A stretch of 64,000 nucleotides of DNA from Rhodobacteraceae bacterium HLUCCO07 (GTDB lineage Bacteria; Pseudomonadota; Alphaproteobacteria; Rhodobacterales; Rhodobacteraceae): NCBI GenBank assembly GCA_001314705.1, contig LJSU01000009.1, positions 248,001 through 312,000 on the forward strand, read 5' to 3'. A program made the translations under genes and the position numbers. The notes below the pieces were generated by a model. The model saw only the letters and a program-made list of their open reading frames with translations. It did not search any database and was not told the DNA's origin. The first letter of the stretch is position 1; each line of letters begins with the position of its first letter. Shown one piece after another: positions 51,370-61,598 of the stretch.

Positions 51370-52211
51370 GCGACTGGTCAACCGAAACCCTCCACGCCGA
51401 TTACGCGCAATCCCTGCGCATCGACCGCCTGCTTTACGACAGCGAGACCGAACACCAGCGCCTGCGCGTCTTCGAGAACCCGACCTTCGGGCGCGTGCTC
51501 ACCCTCGACGGCGTGGTGCAGACCACCGAGGGCGACAACGCGATCTACCACGAGATGCTCACCCATGTGCCGATCCTCGCCCATGGCGCGGCGCGGCGCG
51601 TGCTGATCGTGGGCGGCGGCGATGGTGGCATGGCGCGCGAGGTGCTCAGGCACAGAACCGTCGAACAGGTCACCATGGTCGAGATCGACGCCGGCGTGGT
51701 GGAATTCTCCAAAGAATATCTGCCGGGTCTCAGCCAGGGCGCCTTCGACGACCCCCGGCTCGATCTCGTCATCGCCGATGGTGCCGATTTCATGAAGACC
51801 ACGTCCGGTGGCTTCGACGTGATCATCGTCGATTCAACCGACCCGATCGGCCCGGGCGAGGTGCTCTTTACCGACACCTTCTATGGCCATGCGAAGCGCG
51901 CTCTGGCCCCGAACGGCATTCTCGTGACGCAAAACGGCGTGCCCTTCATGCAGCCCGATGAGCTCACCAACACCATGCGCGCCTTCCGCGCGCTCTTTGC
52001 CGATGCCACCTGCTACCTCGCCACCGTGCCCACCTATGCCGGCGGGCCGATGGCCTTCGGATGGGGCACCGACGGCGATGCGCGCAGCACCCCGCCCGAC
52101 GTGCTGCAAGGCCGCTTCGACGCCGCCGCCCTCACCCCCTTCTACTACACCCCCGCCGTGCACCGGGCGGCCTTTGCCCTGCCCGGCTATGTGCAGCGGC
52201 TGATCCCGTAA
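51366..52211 (+). CDS. speE: Polyamine aminopropyltransferase (spermidine synthase)
   Basis: TLDGVVQTTEGDNAIYHEMLTHVP; VLIVGGGDGGMAREVLRH; ATGA overlap with speD. Confidence 0.97.
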   Translation: MSDWSTETLHADYAQSLRIDRLLYDSETEHQRLRVFENPTFGRVLTLDGVVQTTEGDNAIYHEMLTHVPILAHGAARRVLIVGGGDGGMAREVLRHRTVEQVTMVEIDAGVVEFSKEYLPGLSQGAFDDPRLDLVIADGADFMKTTSGGFDVIIVDSTDPIGPGEVLFTDTFYGHAKRALAPNGILVTQNGVPFMQPDELTNTMRAFRALFADATCYLATVPTYAGGPMAFGWGTDGDARSTPPDVLQGRFDAAALTPFYYTPAVHRAAFALPGYVQRLIP

Positions 52212-52502
52212 GGCGGGACAGGGGGGAGGCGAACAGAGTCCACCGATGCCCAACGAAAGGGCAACACACGGCCGCGGTCGGGTGCTCACAACATCGGCGC
52301 AGCGCAGTTTATCCCGCAACGTCATCCCCTGCCCGAAGCGATGCGCAACCCCTCGAAAGCACCCGGCCGGGGGGCGGCCGTGTGCTGCCCGGGCGGCTGC
52401 GCCGCTGTTCCGGGCGGGGCGCGTTGGGTAAAGCGCTGAACCCGCATGCAGACGCCAAAGCCCCCGCGCGATCAAAGCCTGCACCGATGCGCGTGACACG
52501 CA

Positions 52503-54431
52503 TCACTCCCGCCTGATGATCCCCGTAATCGCCGCCGCGCCCACGGCGGTGACGATCCAGCCCGAGATGGTCAGAAACCAGCGCAGCCACCAGAGGGTCG
52601 CGCCCCATGGCCCACGATTGGTGGACGGGGTCCATGCCGCCTCCTGCCCGATCGAGACAATCGGGATCACGACATCCACAGCATAGGCGAAACTGCTGAA
52701 CGTTTCATAATCGCGGCCCTTGCCTGTTCCCGCGGCCCAGTCGCGCGCCGGGTTGGCACTGCCGCCCTCGGCCAGGGCCTGCCAGTCGCGCGTTGACAGA
52801 ATCACGTCAGAGTTGGGCGCAAAGTCGCCCTGCTCATAGGCCAGATGCGCGACCATCCAGCCAATGCCGATCAACAGCACCAGGGCCAAGACAAAATTGA
52901 ACGGGCGATAGCCATAGCCGACCAGGTGCCGCGCCATGCGGTCCTTGATCTGCAGCCATGCGATCCGCATCCTGATACGCGCGTTGTGCCAGAATATCTC
53001 CTCGCGAAACCCCGCCTGTGCGCGGGCAATCTCGGTGGGGTGGGTCTTGTCCTTCTGTGCCTCGGGCCACGAATCGTGAAAAAGAATGAAGCGCTCCAGA
53101 AGGCGGCTGGCATGACCCGCATCGACGCCGTCCCTTTCTTTCAGTTGCTGTCTGACCGCTTCAACGCTTGCCTTGTCTTGCGCCTTGCTCAGCCGCGACA
53201 CCAACCGTGCCAACCGACTTTGGAAGCGCAGGCTGCCCCGCTCGTGGCGGCGCTGTCGCTTTTCCTTCTCTATCAGAACAACCCGCCGCTGCTCGTCATG
53301 CCCCATCCGTTTCAAGGCCGAAGCGAGCTGTTCATAGGGCTGCGGGCTGAAGCCGTCGTCATAGGCATATGCCTTTTCCAGCCATTCAAGCCGCATCTGC
53401 GCGTCCAGCGGCCCGTGGATGATCTGATACGCGAACCCGTCCAGATATGCGCGGTGCACCATGACCCAACTGGCGGCATCGTCCATCAGGCTTTGCGCCT
53501 TCGCGCCGGCAAGGGTGAGACTGCCGTCGCAATGTTCCACGTCGTGCCAGAGAAGAGCATTCACCTCTGCGCTTTGCGCGTTGAGCGCATGTCCCCCTGC
53601 GTTCTCAAAGCGGCCGCCCTTGCAAGCCAGCTGCCCGCCGATCACCGCGCCCGAAAGGCTGACCTCTCCCTTGGCCGCAAACCCTTCACTGAGGAAGACA
53701 TCGCCTTTCACCGCTGCACCCTGCGCGTTGAGCGCATCTCCCCCTGCGTTCTCAAAGCGGCCGCCCTCGCAAGACAGCTGCCCGCTGATCACCGCGCCCG
53801 AAAGGCTGACCGCGCCCTTGGCCGCAAACCCTTCACTGAGGAAGACATCGCCTTTCACCTCTGCGCCCTCAGCGTTGAGCGCTTTTCCCCACGCATTTTC
53901 AAAGCGACCGCCCTTGCAAACAAGCTGCCCGCCGATCACCGCGGTTGCAAGGCGGACCTCGCCCTCGGCCACAAACCCACCCCTGAGGAAGACACCACCT
54001 TTCACCTCTGCGCCCTGCGCGTTGAGAGCGGGGCAGATGCTGCCGTTCAAGGCCAGCGTGTCCAGCCGTGCATTGATCGCGTCGATCGGCTTTTCAAAAT
54101 GACAGTTGAGAATCACTGTCACGCCAGCGGCCCTCACCAGCGCCAGATCGAGCGCGCCGGTGATCCAGGCGCCGATAAGACCCACACCCAAGTCGTGCAG
54201 ATCGCAGGCGTCACAGCCGCCCTTGATCAGGTAGCGCAAGAGGTCCGCGCCCACATCGCGGGCCGGGCTGGGGCCTGCGGGGCGCGTCCCGTCGCCGAGT
54301 ATGCATTCCCGCCCGGCGCGGCAGGCCGCGACCAGCGCCTTCTCGGCCTCCGTGCAATTCCCGCTCGCGACGGCGGCTTGCCAATCCGCCCAGGTCTGGA
54401 TGCGGCGGGGGGATCCGGTCTGCTCGCTCAT
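52503..54431 (-). CDS. Repeat-containing (beta-helix-like) protein with C-terminal transmembrane domain, function unknown
   Basis: 642 aa; three 49-aa tandem repeats LNA(Q/E)GAxVKGxVFL..GF.A.G.V.L...VI.GQL.C.GGRFENA; C-terminal TM segments FNFVLALVLLIGIGWMVAHL and LTISGWIVTAVGAAAITGII. Confidence 0.85.
   Translation of the reverse strand: MSEQTGSPRRIQTWADWQAAVASGNCTEAEKALVAACRAGRECILGDGTRPAGPSPARDVGADLLRYLIKGGCDACDLHDLGVGLIGAWITGALDLALVRAAGVTVILNCHFEKPIDAINARLDTLALNGSICPALNAQGAEVKGGVFLRGGFVAEGEVRLATAVIGGQLVCKGGRFENAWGKALNAEGAEVKGDVFLSEGFAAKGAVSLSGAVISGQLSCEGGRFENAGGDALNAQGAAVKGDVFLSEGFAAKGEVSLSGAVIGGQLACKGGRFENAGGHALNAQSAEVNALLWHDVEHCDGSLTLAGAKAQSLMDDAASWVMVHRAYLDGFAYQIIHGPLDAQMRLEWLEKAYAYDDGFSPQPYEQLASALKRMGHDEQRRVVLIEKEKRQRRHERGSLRFQSRLARLVSRLSKAQDKASVEAVRQQLKERDGVDAGHASRLLERFILFHDSWPEAQKDKTHPTEIARAQAGFREEIFWHNARIRMRIAWLQIKDRMARHLVGYGYRPFNFVLALVLLIGIGWMVAHLAYEQGDFAPNSDVILSTRDWQALAEGGSANPARDWAAGTGKGRDYETFSSFAYAVDVVIPIVSIGQEAAWTPSTNRGPWGATLWWLRWFLTISGWIVTAVGAAAITGIIRRE
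53586..54026 (-). repeat. Three tandem 147-bp coding repeats (49 aa each)
   Basis: Aligned by eye within ORF 52503-54431; period 147 bp. Confidence 0.88.
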
Positions 54432-54672
54432 GACATCCTCGCCTCTTCTTGCCCTGCACTATGGCGGCTGGCGGGCAAAACTCAACAAGTGGTTGAACGC
54501 GGGGGCGCTGCAACGGGGCCGCACGTCCCGATCCCATTGACGCCCGACCCCCTCTACCCGCGCGCCCCGTTAACCCTTGCCCGGTTAACAAATGGTTGAT
54601 TCACGCGGCAGCCGGGCGGCAGCCGGATGTCATACGCATATCACCCCCCTTTTCCGGGCGGTGATTCGAGTG

Positions 54673-55098
54673 TTAACCGCCCCCCGGCGGCAGCGAATAG
54701 GTGAGCGAGGCGCGCGCCACCGGGGCCGCCTCGCCTTCCGAGAAAATCAGCACGTCGCCCACCGCCAGCACCCGCCCGAGCTTGAGCAGACGGCACCGCG
54801 CAACGAGGTCCGCCCCTGCCGCGGGCTTGCGCATGAAGTCGATCGTGGCATTGGTCGTCACCGCCAGTGCCTTGCGCCCCACCATGGCCAGCGTGATCGC
54901 GTAAACCGCGCAATCTGCTAGAGAAAACATGCTTGGCCCCGAGACCGTGCCACCCGGCCGCAGGTGCCGTTCGGCCACCTTGAGCCGCAGGTCGACCTCC
55001 ATCTCGGCCAGCCGATCCACCGCGAAATCGCTCCGCACCTGTGGAAAGACCTCCTCGAGATAGGCCATCAGTTCCTCGGCATTCATTTGCAGCGGCAT
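54673..55098 (-). CDS. PaaI-family hotdog thioesterase
   Basis: HLRPGGTVSGPSMFSLADCAVYAITLAMVG...TTNATIDFMRKPAAGADLVARCRLLKLGR. Confidence 0.88.
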   Translation of the reverse strand: MPLQMNAEELMAYLEEVFPQVRSDFAVDRLAEMEVDLRLKVAERHLRPGGTVSGPSMFSLADCAVYAITLAMVGRKALAVTTNATIDFMRKPAAGADLVARCRLLKLGRVLAVGDVLIFSEGEAAPVARASLTYSLPPGGG

Positions 55099-55156
55099 GT
55101 CTTCCCTCCTCGCCCATTCCGCCTTAGGATTGCCGTCAAACAGAGGGGAGAACAAG

Positions 55157-55942
55157 ATGGCTCTGCTGGAACGCAACGACACTGGCACCGTGGCACGGCT
55201 GCACCTCAACGACCCCAGCCGCCTCAACGCCCTGTCCGACGAGATGCTCGCCGCGCTGCAATTGCAATTCGACGCGCTCAAGGAGGACAGCTCGATCCGC
55301 GCCGTGGTTATCTCGGGTGAGGGCAAGGCGTTCTGCGCCGGCCATGACCTCAAGCAGATGCAGCAGGGCCGCCAGGCCGAGGACGGCGGGCGCGCCTATT
55401 TCAAGGATCTCTTCGACCGCTGCACCCGCGTGATGATGAGCATTCGCGAAATGCCCCAGCCCGTCATCGCCATGCCCCACGGCATCGCCACTGCCGCGGG
55501 CTGCCAGCTGGTCGCCTCCTGCGACATGGCCGTGGCCGCCCAGGGCACGCGATTTGGCGTCAACGGTGTGAATATCGGGCTGTTCTGCTCGACCCCGATG
55601 GTGGCGCTCTCGCGCAACGTGCCGCGCAAGCAGGCGTTCGAAATGCTCACAACCGGTGAGTTCATCGACACCGACCGGGCCCTTGCCATCGGCTTGATCA
55701 ACCGCGTCGCTTCCCCCGACGCGCTCGAGACCGAGACCCTGGCACTGGCCGAAACCGTCGCATCCAAGCTTTCGGCGGCCGTCACGATCGGCAAGCGCGC
55801 CTTCTACGATCAACTCGAAATGACCCTGGAAGGGGCCTACGCCCACACCGGGGCAGTGATGGTCGAGAACATGCTCTGGCGCGATACCAACGAAGGCATC
55901 TCCGCCTTCATCGAAAAGCGTCCGCCAGACTGGCAAAGCTGA
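55157..55942 (+). CDS. Enoyl-CoA hydratase
   Basis: RLHLNDPSRLNALSDEMLAAL; GKAFCAGHDLKQM; MPHGIATAAGCQLVASCDMAVA. Confidence 0.94.
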   Translation: MALLERNDTGTVARLHLNDPSRLNALSDEMLAALQLQFDALKEDSSIRAVVISGEGKAFCAGHDLKQMQQGRQAEDGGRAYFKDLFDRCTRVMMSIREMPQPVIAMPHGIATAAGCQLVASCDMAVAAQGTRFGVNGVNIGLFCSTPMVALSRNVPRKQAFEMLTTGEFIDTDRALAIGLINRVASPDALETETLALAETVASKLSAAVTIGKRAFYDQLEMTLEGAYAHTGAVMVENMLWRDTNEGISAFIEKRPPDWQS

Positions 55943-56335
55943 TTCGCAATGAAATCGCGCCGCTCGCGCTGATTGTTTCCAGAATACTGCCCAATTTTTT
56001 CCATATTCATCATTGTTCTCCTTTGTTCAAGGATGTTAACGAAGATTCAACCACGGGCATGAACGATATGGTTGCCGTCATGCGCAAGTGGGTCACCGTC
56101 GGCACCCCGTCTCTCCAGGCCTCTCTCTCAGGCCGCCGAACTTCTGGAACCGGTGACCCACGCGGTCCTTCCCGATCTCCCGATTTCAACCGTTCCCTCG
56201 GGATGCGATCTGTTTGACGAGCCGGTCCAAGCGGGTCGAACCGATTTCGGACGACCACCACCGGCAAGACACCATGATCGGCTACGCCTCAGCCGGCCCT
56301 TTCCAAAGCCGGGCCGATACCCTACATCGTGCCAC

Positions 56336-57691
56336 ATGACAGAAACGCTCAATATCATTGGCGGCGGGCTCGCAGGCTCCGAGGCCGCATGGCAGGCCGC
56401 ACGCATGGGCGTGCCCGTTATCATTCACGAAATGCGCCCCGAGGTTGCGACCTTCGCTCACAGAACCGGCGATCTGGCGGAAATGGTCTGTTCGAATTCG
56501 TTCCGTTCGGATGACAGTGATCAGAATGCCGTGGGCCTCCTGCATTGGGAAATGCGACGGGCGGATGGGCTCATAATGGCCATGGCCGACCGTCACCGAC
56601 TACCCGCAGGCGGTGCGCTGGCCGTCGATCGTGACCCTTTTGCCCGATCGGTGACCAACGCGTTGCTCGATCATCCACTGATTGCGCTGAACACAGGCGA
56701 GATCACTGCCCTGCCCGATCAGGGCCACTGGATCATTGCCACCGGGCCGCTCACATCCTCCGCACTTGGCGCCGCGATCCAGGCCGAAACCGGGGCCGAC
56801 CGGCTGGCATTTTTCGATGCCATTGCCCCCATCGTCTATGCCGATAGCATCGACATGAACGTGGCCTGGCTGCAATCACGCTATGACAAGGGCGAGACAG
56901 AGGCGGAACAGAAGGCCTATCTCAACTGTCCGATGAACCGCGATCAATACGAGGCTTTCATCGACGCTCTCCTGGCCGCCGACAAGACAGAGTTTCACCC
57001 GGGCGAAACGGCCGGTTATTTCGACGGCTGCCTGCCGATCGAGGTCATGGCGGAACGTGGTCGCGAAACCCTGCGCCATGGCCCGATGAAACCGGTGGGG
57101 CTCACCAACGCGCACAAGCCGGATGAAAAGCCCCATGCTGTGGTACAACTGCGCCGCGACAACGCGTTGGGCACGCTTTACAATATCGTGGGCTTCCAAA
57201 CGAAAATGAAGTATGGCGCGCAAGCATCTGTTTTCAAAATGATTCCAGGGCTTGAAAATGCCAGCTTCGCACGCCTTGGCGGCATCCATCGCAACACGTT
57301 CATAAACTCTCCCACGCTCCTGGACGAGCGGATGCGCCTGCGCTCGAAACCGCATATCCGCTTTGCCGGTCAGGTCACCGGGGTCGAGGGTTATGTCGAA
57401 TCGGCCGCCATGGGCCTTCTCGCTGGGCGCATGGCCGCCAGCGAGATACTCGGCCGCGATCTGCTCCCGCCACCGCCGACAACAGCCACGGGGGCCCTGA
57501 TCACTCACATCACCGGCGGCGCCGACGCGAAAACCTTTCAGCCGATGAACGTCAATTTCGGCCTCTTTCCCCCTGTCGAGGGCCTCAAGGGCGGGCGGCG
57601 CGGGCGCAAGGACCGCTACCAGGCCTATACCGGCCGCGCCAAGACAGACTGGCAGGAGTGGCTCAGTCACTGCGTGCTGGACGCGGCGTGA
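56336..57691 (+). CDS. trmFO: Methylenetetrahydrofolate--tRNA-(uracil(54)-C5)-methyltransferase TrmFO
   Basis: [58 protein letters not shown]. Confidence 0.97.
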   Translation: MTETLNIIGGGLAGSEAAWQAARMGVPVIIHEMRPEVATFAHRTGDLAEMVCSNSFRSDDSDQNAVGLLHWEMRRADGLIMAMADRHRLPAGGALAVDRDPFARSVTNALLDHPLIALNTGEITALPDQGHWIIATGPLTSSALGAAIQAETGADRLAFFDAIAPIVYADSIDMNVAWLQSRYDKGETEAEQKAYLNCPMNRDQYEAFIDALLAADKTEFHPGETAGYFDGCLPIEVMAERGRETLRHGPMKPVGLTNAHKPDEKPHAVVQLRRDNALGTLYNIVGFQTKMKYGAQASVFKMIPGLENASFARLGGIHRNTFINSPTLLDERMRLRSKPHIRFAGQVTGVEGYVESAAMGLLAGRMAASEILGRDLLPPPPTTATGALITHITGGADAKTFQPMNVNFGLFPPVEGLKGGRRGRKDRYQAYTGRAKTDWQEWLSHCVLDAA

Positions 57692-57713
57692 TCCGACCGC
57701 TTATACTCACCGC

Positions 57714-58328
57714 ATGTCCAAGGAATTTCTCGACAAGGTCTATGAACTGACCGAAGGCGGCGATAGCCGCGCACTCTATGCCGAATGGGCCGAAACCTAC
57801 GAGGCCGAAATGACTGCCAACGGGTATGCGACACCCGCGCGCATCGCCGACGCGCTCGCAAGGTTTGCAAACGATAAGTCAGCGCCGCTGCTCGATTACG
57901 GATGTGGCACGGGCTTGTCCGGCCTCGCGCTCCAGAACGCCGGGTTCACGGTGATCGACGGCATCGACGTGACCGCGGAAATGCTGGCCATCGCGCGGCA
58001 GAAATCGGCCTACCGGAACCTTGCCCTGGCCGACCCGGCACAGCCCGCACCGGTGACGCCCGGCGCCTATTCGATGATCACCGCCATCGGGGTCATTGGC
58101 ATCGGCGCGGCGCCGCTTTCGCTTTTCGACGAGTTGATGAGGGCATTGCCGCGCCACGGGCTTTTCGCCTTTTCCTTCAATGACCACTCGCTTGAACAGC
58201 CCGAGTATGAGGCCAAGATCATGGAGTGGACCGATGGTGGCGCCTCGCGCTTGCTGTGCCGGGAGCATGGCGATCACATCCCAGGACAAGACCTTAAGTC
58301 CAACATATATATTCTTGAAAAAGCGTGA
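57714..58328 (+). CDS. Class I SAM-dependent methyltransferase
   Basis: PLLDYGCGTGLSGLALQNAGFTVIDGIDVTAEML (motif I). Confidence 0.9.
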   Translation: MSKEFLDKVYELTEGGDSRALYAEWAETYEAEMTANGYATPARIADALARFANDKSAPLLDYGCGTGLSGLALQNAGFTVIDGIDVTAEMLAIARQKSAYRNLALADPAQPAPVTPGAYSMITAIGVIGIGAAPLSLFDELMRALPRHGLFAFSFNDHSLEQPEYEAKIMEWTDGGASRLLCREHGDHIPGQDLKSNIYILEKA

Positions 58329-59203
58329 ATTTCCGAACCCGCTTTGCACCATCTCCAACCGGTCCCCTGCATCTGGGCCACGCCTACTCGGCCATGCTCG
58401 CCCAAGATCTGGCGCAACGGGCTGGAGGTGAGTGCCTGCTCAGGATCGAAGATATCGACCAAAGTCGTTCACGCCCTGAATGGGAGGCGCAGATATACGA
58501 CGATCTTGAATGGCTGGGCCTGACCTGGCCGCAACCGGTCATGCGCCAATCCGACCGGCTGGACAGTTACCGCGCGACCCTCGCGCATTTCTGGTCGCGC
58601 GGGTTGCTCTATCCATGCACCTGCAAACGGCGCGACATCGCCGCCGCGGCCAGTGCGCCGCAGGAAGGTGGCGCCCCTCTGATCGGACCTGACGGAATGG
58701 TCTATCCCGGTACGTGTCGACCGGGGCACCCGCCTTCGGGTCCACGACCTGATGCCGCGCTGCGCCTCGACATGGCCCGTGCCACGGCGCTGCTTGCCGC
58801 CCAACCGATGCACCCACCGCTCGCCTTTCGCGAAGAGGGATCAGGCCCAAGTGGCGAAACCGGCCTGATCGGTATCCCTTTCGACTGGCTGCTCTCCAAT
58901 GTGGGTGATGTCGTGCTGGCACGGCGCGGGATGGCGGGATCCTACCACCTGTCGGTCGTGCTTGACGACGCTGCGCAGGGCGTCACTCATGTCGTGCGCG
59001 GCGAGGATCTGTTCGGCGCAACCGCGATCCATGTTGTCTTGCAACGGCTTCTGCATCTCCCCACGCCAATCTATCACCACCATCGCCTGATCCGCGACGA
59101 GAACGGCAAGCGCCTTGCCAAGCGCGACAACGCCCGTGCCATCGCCACTTACCGCGCCGAGGGGCGCACACCAGAGGAGCTTCGTTCGATCGTCGGACTC
59201 TGA
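58325..59203 (+). CDS. gluQ: Glutamyl-Q tRNA(Asp) synthetase (GluQRS)
   Basis: [23 protein letters not shown]; short (292 aa) lacking anticodon-binding domain; GTG start overlapping previous stop. Confidence 0.95.
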   Translation: MNFRTRFAPSPTGPLHLGHAYSAMLAQDLAQRAGGECLLRIEDIDQSRSRPEWEAQIYDDLEWLGLTWPQPVMRQSDRLDSYRATLAHFWSRGLLYPCTCKRRDIAAAASAPQEGGAPLIGPDGMVYPGTCRPGHPPSGPRPDAALRLDMARATALLAAQPMHPPLAFREEGSGPSGETGLIGIPFDWLLSNVGDVVLARRGMAGSYHLSVVLDDAAQGVTHVVRGEDLFGATAIHVVLQRLLHLPTPIYHHHRLIRDENGKRLAKRDNARAIATYRAEGRTPEELRSIVGL

Positions 59204-59255
59204 TCCGAATGGCCGACCTGCATGCTGTCAGGCAGAGACCATCACACCATTCTCA

Positions 59256-60299
59256 TCAAGTGATCGCATCTTCCTCGAAAAGCGGATCTTCTTCGAGTTG
59301 GGACGAAAGAAATTCGAGTGTCTCTTCCACATCATCCATGTCGGAAACCTGCGCCAGATGAAACACCGCGTCCCCCTCGTTCACACTCGGAAACACGGTT
59401 CGACCGACGATCAGTCCGGCACGGTCCGAAACCACGGGGATTTCGACTTCGCCAAACGGATCCGACACGACGGCCAGGGTCTCGCCTTCCTCGATCATGT
59501 CGCCTTCCGACCTGAAGGATCTCAGCAATCCCCCCTGTGGAGCCCTGAGCCAACGACTTGACACCGATACGAGTGGTTTGCGCCGCGGTTTCGCGATGCC
59601 TTTCGAGGGCAACATGCCCTGATCCCGCAAGACCCGTAGAATGCCGCTCACACCGGCCCGAACGGCCATCTCGTCAAAACGCAACGCCTCACCCGCTTCA
59701 TAAAGCAGGACATCGACCCCCGCCTCCTTGGCCGCCGCACGCAATGATCCTTCGCGAAGCTGCGAATAGAGGATCACCGGCGCCCCGAAAACGCCAGCCA
59801 AGCGGGATGTCTCGCGGTTGTCCGGTGAAATCCGGATCTGGGGCAGGTTCGTGCGATGCACGGCCGCCGAATGCAGATCGATTCCAAGGTCGCATCGGCC
59901 GACAATCTCTTCCATGAAAAGATGCGCAAGGCGTGACGCAAGCGATCCGCCCTCGGTGCCGGGAAAGCACCGGTTGAGATCACGCCTGTCGGGCAAATAC
60001 CTGGAATGGCTCAGAAATCCGAAAGCATTGACGATTGGAATGGCGATCAGCGTGCCACGCAGGCTTTTCAACCCGGGCAGCCGCAACAGGCGCCGCACGA
60101 TCTCGACCCCGATGATCTCGTCGCCATGCACCCCCGCGCTCACGAACACGATCGGCCCATCTCGCCTGCCATGAATGACATGGGCCGACATCGTGACCGG
60201 CGTGTGATCCGACATCACGCTGACCGGAAGGTTGATGGTGCGGCGTGTGCCTGGGGGCACACTCTCCTGGCCAATCCGAAAAGCCGCGCGCTTCACCAT
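59256..60299 (-). CDS. Succinylglutamate desuccinylase/aspartoacylase (AstE/AspA) family protein
   Basis: VFVSAGVHGDEIIGVEIVRRLL; NAFGFLSHSRYLPDRRDLNRCFPG; IDLHSAAVHRTNLPQIR (zinc site). Confidence 0.93.
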   Translation of the reverse strand: MVKRAAFRIGQESVPPGTRRTINLPVSVMSDHTPVTMSAHVIHGRRDGPIVFVSAGVHGDEIIGVEIVRRLLRLPGLKSLRGTLIAIPIVNAFGFLSHSRYLPDRRDLNRCFPGTEGGSLASRLAHLFMEEIVGRCDLGIDLHSAAVHRTNLPQIRISPDNRETSRLAGVFGAPVILYSQLREGSLRAAAKEAGVDVLLYEAGEALRFDEMAVRAGVSGILRVLRDQGMLPSKGIAKPRRKPLVSVSSRWLRAPQGGLLRSFRSEGDMIEEGETLAVVSDPFGEVEIPVVSDRAGLIVGRTVFPSVNEGDAVFHLAQVSDMDDVEETLEFLSSQLEEDPLFEEDAIT

Positions 60300-60458
60300 T
60301 CGTCATTCCCCTTCTAGCGAGCCCCCGGTTTCATCCTGTCACCGGTCGAACGGTGCGACACCTCTCAGAAACCCTCGGGCGTGCTCTGCCTATCTGAATT
60401 GCATGTTGCCTCTCACCGTCCTCCGAGACCACGCGCGCACCCGACGGCCAATCCTCGC

Positions 60459-61598
60459 CTAGACACCGATCAACGGCAAGCGGCCACTGGCAAATGGGCT
60501 GAGGCGTTGCGGCCCATCCTCGCGGATGACGATGTTCTCCTCATGCACCATGAATATGCCCTCTGCCGTCTCGATCGCGGGTTCAAGCGTGATCACCATC
60601 CCCGGCTCAAGCTCGGTATCGTCCCGCGCCGTCAGTGAAAGCCCCTCGGTCAGTTGCATCCCCAGCCCGTGACCCAGCCGCCCGGCGGTTTCGCCCGCCC
60701 CCACGATGCGGGCCATCGCCGCCCATACATCACGCGCCCGCGCCCCCGGCCGTGCCACCGCTTCTCCCGCCTCGACAGCCTCGACCAGATGCGCCCAGGC
60801 GGCCTCGGCCCTCGGATTGGCCTCACCGATGGCGAAATTCCGATCGAAATCACAGAAGTATCCGTCCCACACCGCCCCGGTATCGAGCATCAGAACATCA
60901 CCCTCGGACAGTGGCGCTTCGTCGGCGGGCGAAATCACGTCCGCATAGCCCAGCGGCCCCGCCCCGCCCGCGACATAAGGCACCCAATCCGCTCCCTCCT
61001 CCAGCAGCAGGCGCTGAAAGCCGCGAAACACTTCCGTCATGGCGACACCCGCACGCGCCACCTCGCCGATCCGCGTGAAAGCCCGGCCAGCAATGGCACA
61101 GCTTTGAGCGATCTTGGCGATCTCGGCTTCGGATTTTACCGCGCGCAGATGCGCCACGATCCCGTCATCGTCACCGAAATCGATACCCACACCCTGCAAC
61201 CGCCCGAAATCGGCCAGCGGCATCCGCAGATGAGTCTCCGGGCCCGACGGAATACCAACCTTCCCACCGCGCGCCACCTCGTGCAGCGTCTTGCCCAGAA
61301 GGCTCACCCCGTCATCGACGGGGTTGGGTGCGGTCCATGTGCGGATATCGCGCAGCCATGTCCGCCCCATCAGCGCCGCCCCGATCGAAGGAATAACCGC
61401 GATCGGATCGCCCACCATGGGCAAAACCACGAACCACGGGCGCGACGGGCTCTCCCAGAACCGGGTGATAAAGCCAGTAAAATAACGAATATCGGGCTCG
61501 GTCGTAAGCAAAAGTGCCGAAAGCCCCAGCCGGTCCATTGCGGCCTGCGCACGGTCGACCCGCGCGCGATGCTCTTCCTCGGAAAATCCACGCATCAT
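60459..61598 (-). CDS. M24 family (Xaa-Pro peptidase-like) metallohydrolase
   Basis: LLLTTEPDIRYFTGF; MLDTGAVWDGYFCDFDRNFAIG; GRLGHGLGMQLTEGLSL; ATGA overlap with upstream gene. Confidence 0.92.
   Translation of the reverse strand: MMRGFSEEEHRARVDRAQAAMDRLGLSALLLTTEPDIRYFTGFITRFWESPSRPWFVVLPMVGDPIAVIPSIGAALMGRTWLRDIRTWTAPNPVDDGVSLLGKTLHEVARGGKVGIPSGPETHLRMPLADFGRLQGVGIDFGDDDGIVAHLRAVKSEAEIAKIAQSCAIAGRAFTRIGEVARAGVAMTEVFRGFQRLLLEEGADWVPYVAGGAGPLGYADVISPADEAPLSEGDVLMLDTGAVWDGYFCDFDRNFAIGEANPRAEAAWAHLVEAVEAGEAVARPGARARDVWAAMARIVGAGETAGRLGHGLGMQLTEGLSLTARDDTELEPGMVITLEPAIETAEGIFMVHEENIVIREDGPQRLSPFASGRLPLIGV

Noticed and set aside
53586-54026. Possible CRISPR-like or mobile repeat array
   Set aside because: The repeats are contiguous, in frame and encode a protein repeat; there are no spacers.
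56230-56260. tRNA-like T-arm words (GGTTCGACCC on the minus strand) in the gap before trmFO
   Set aside because: No acceptor, D or anticodon arms can be folded around it.
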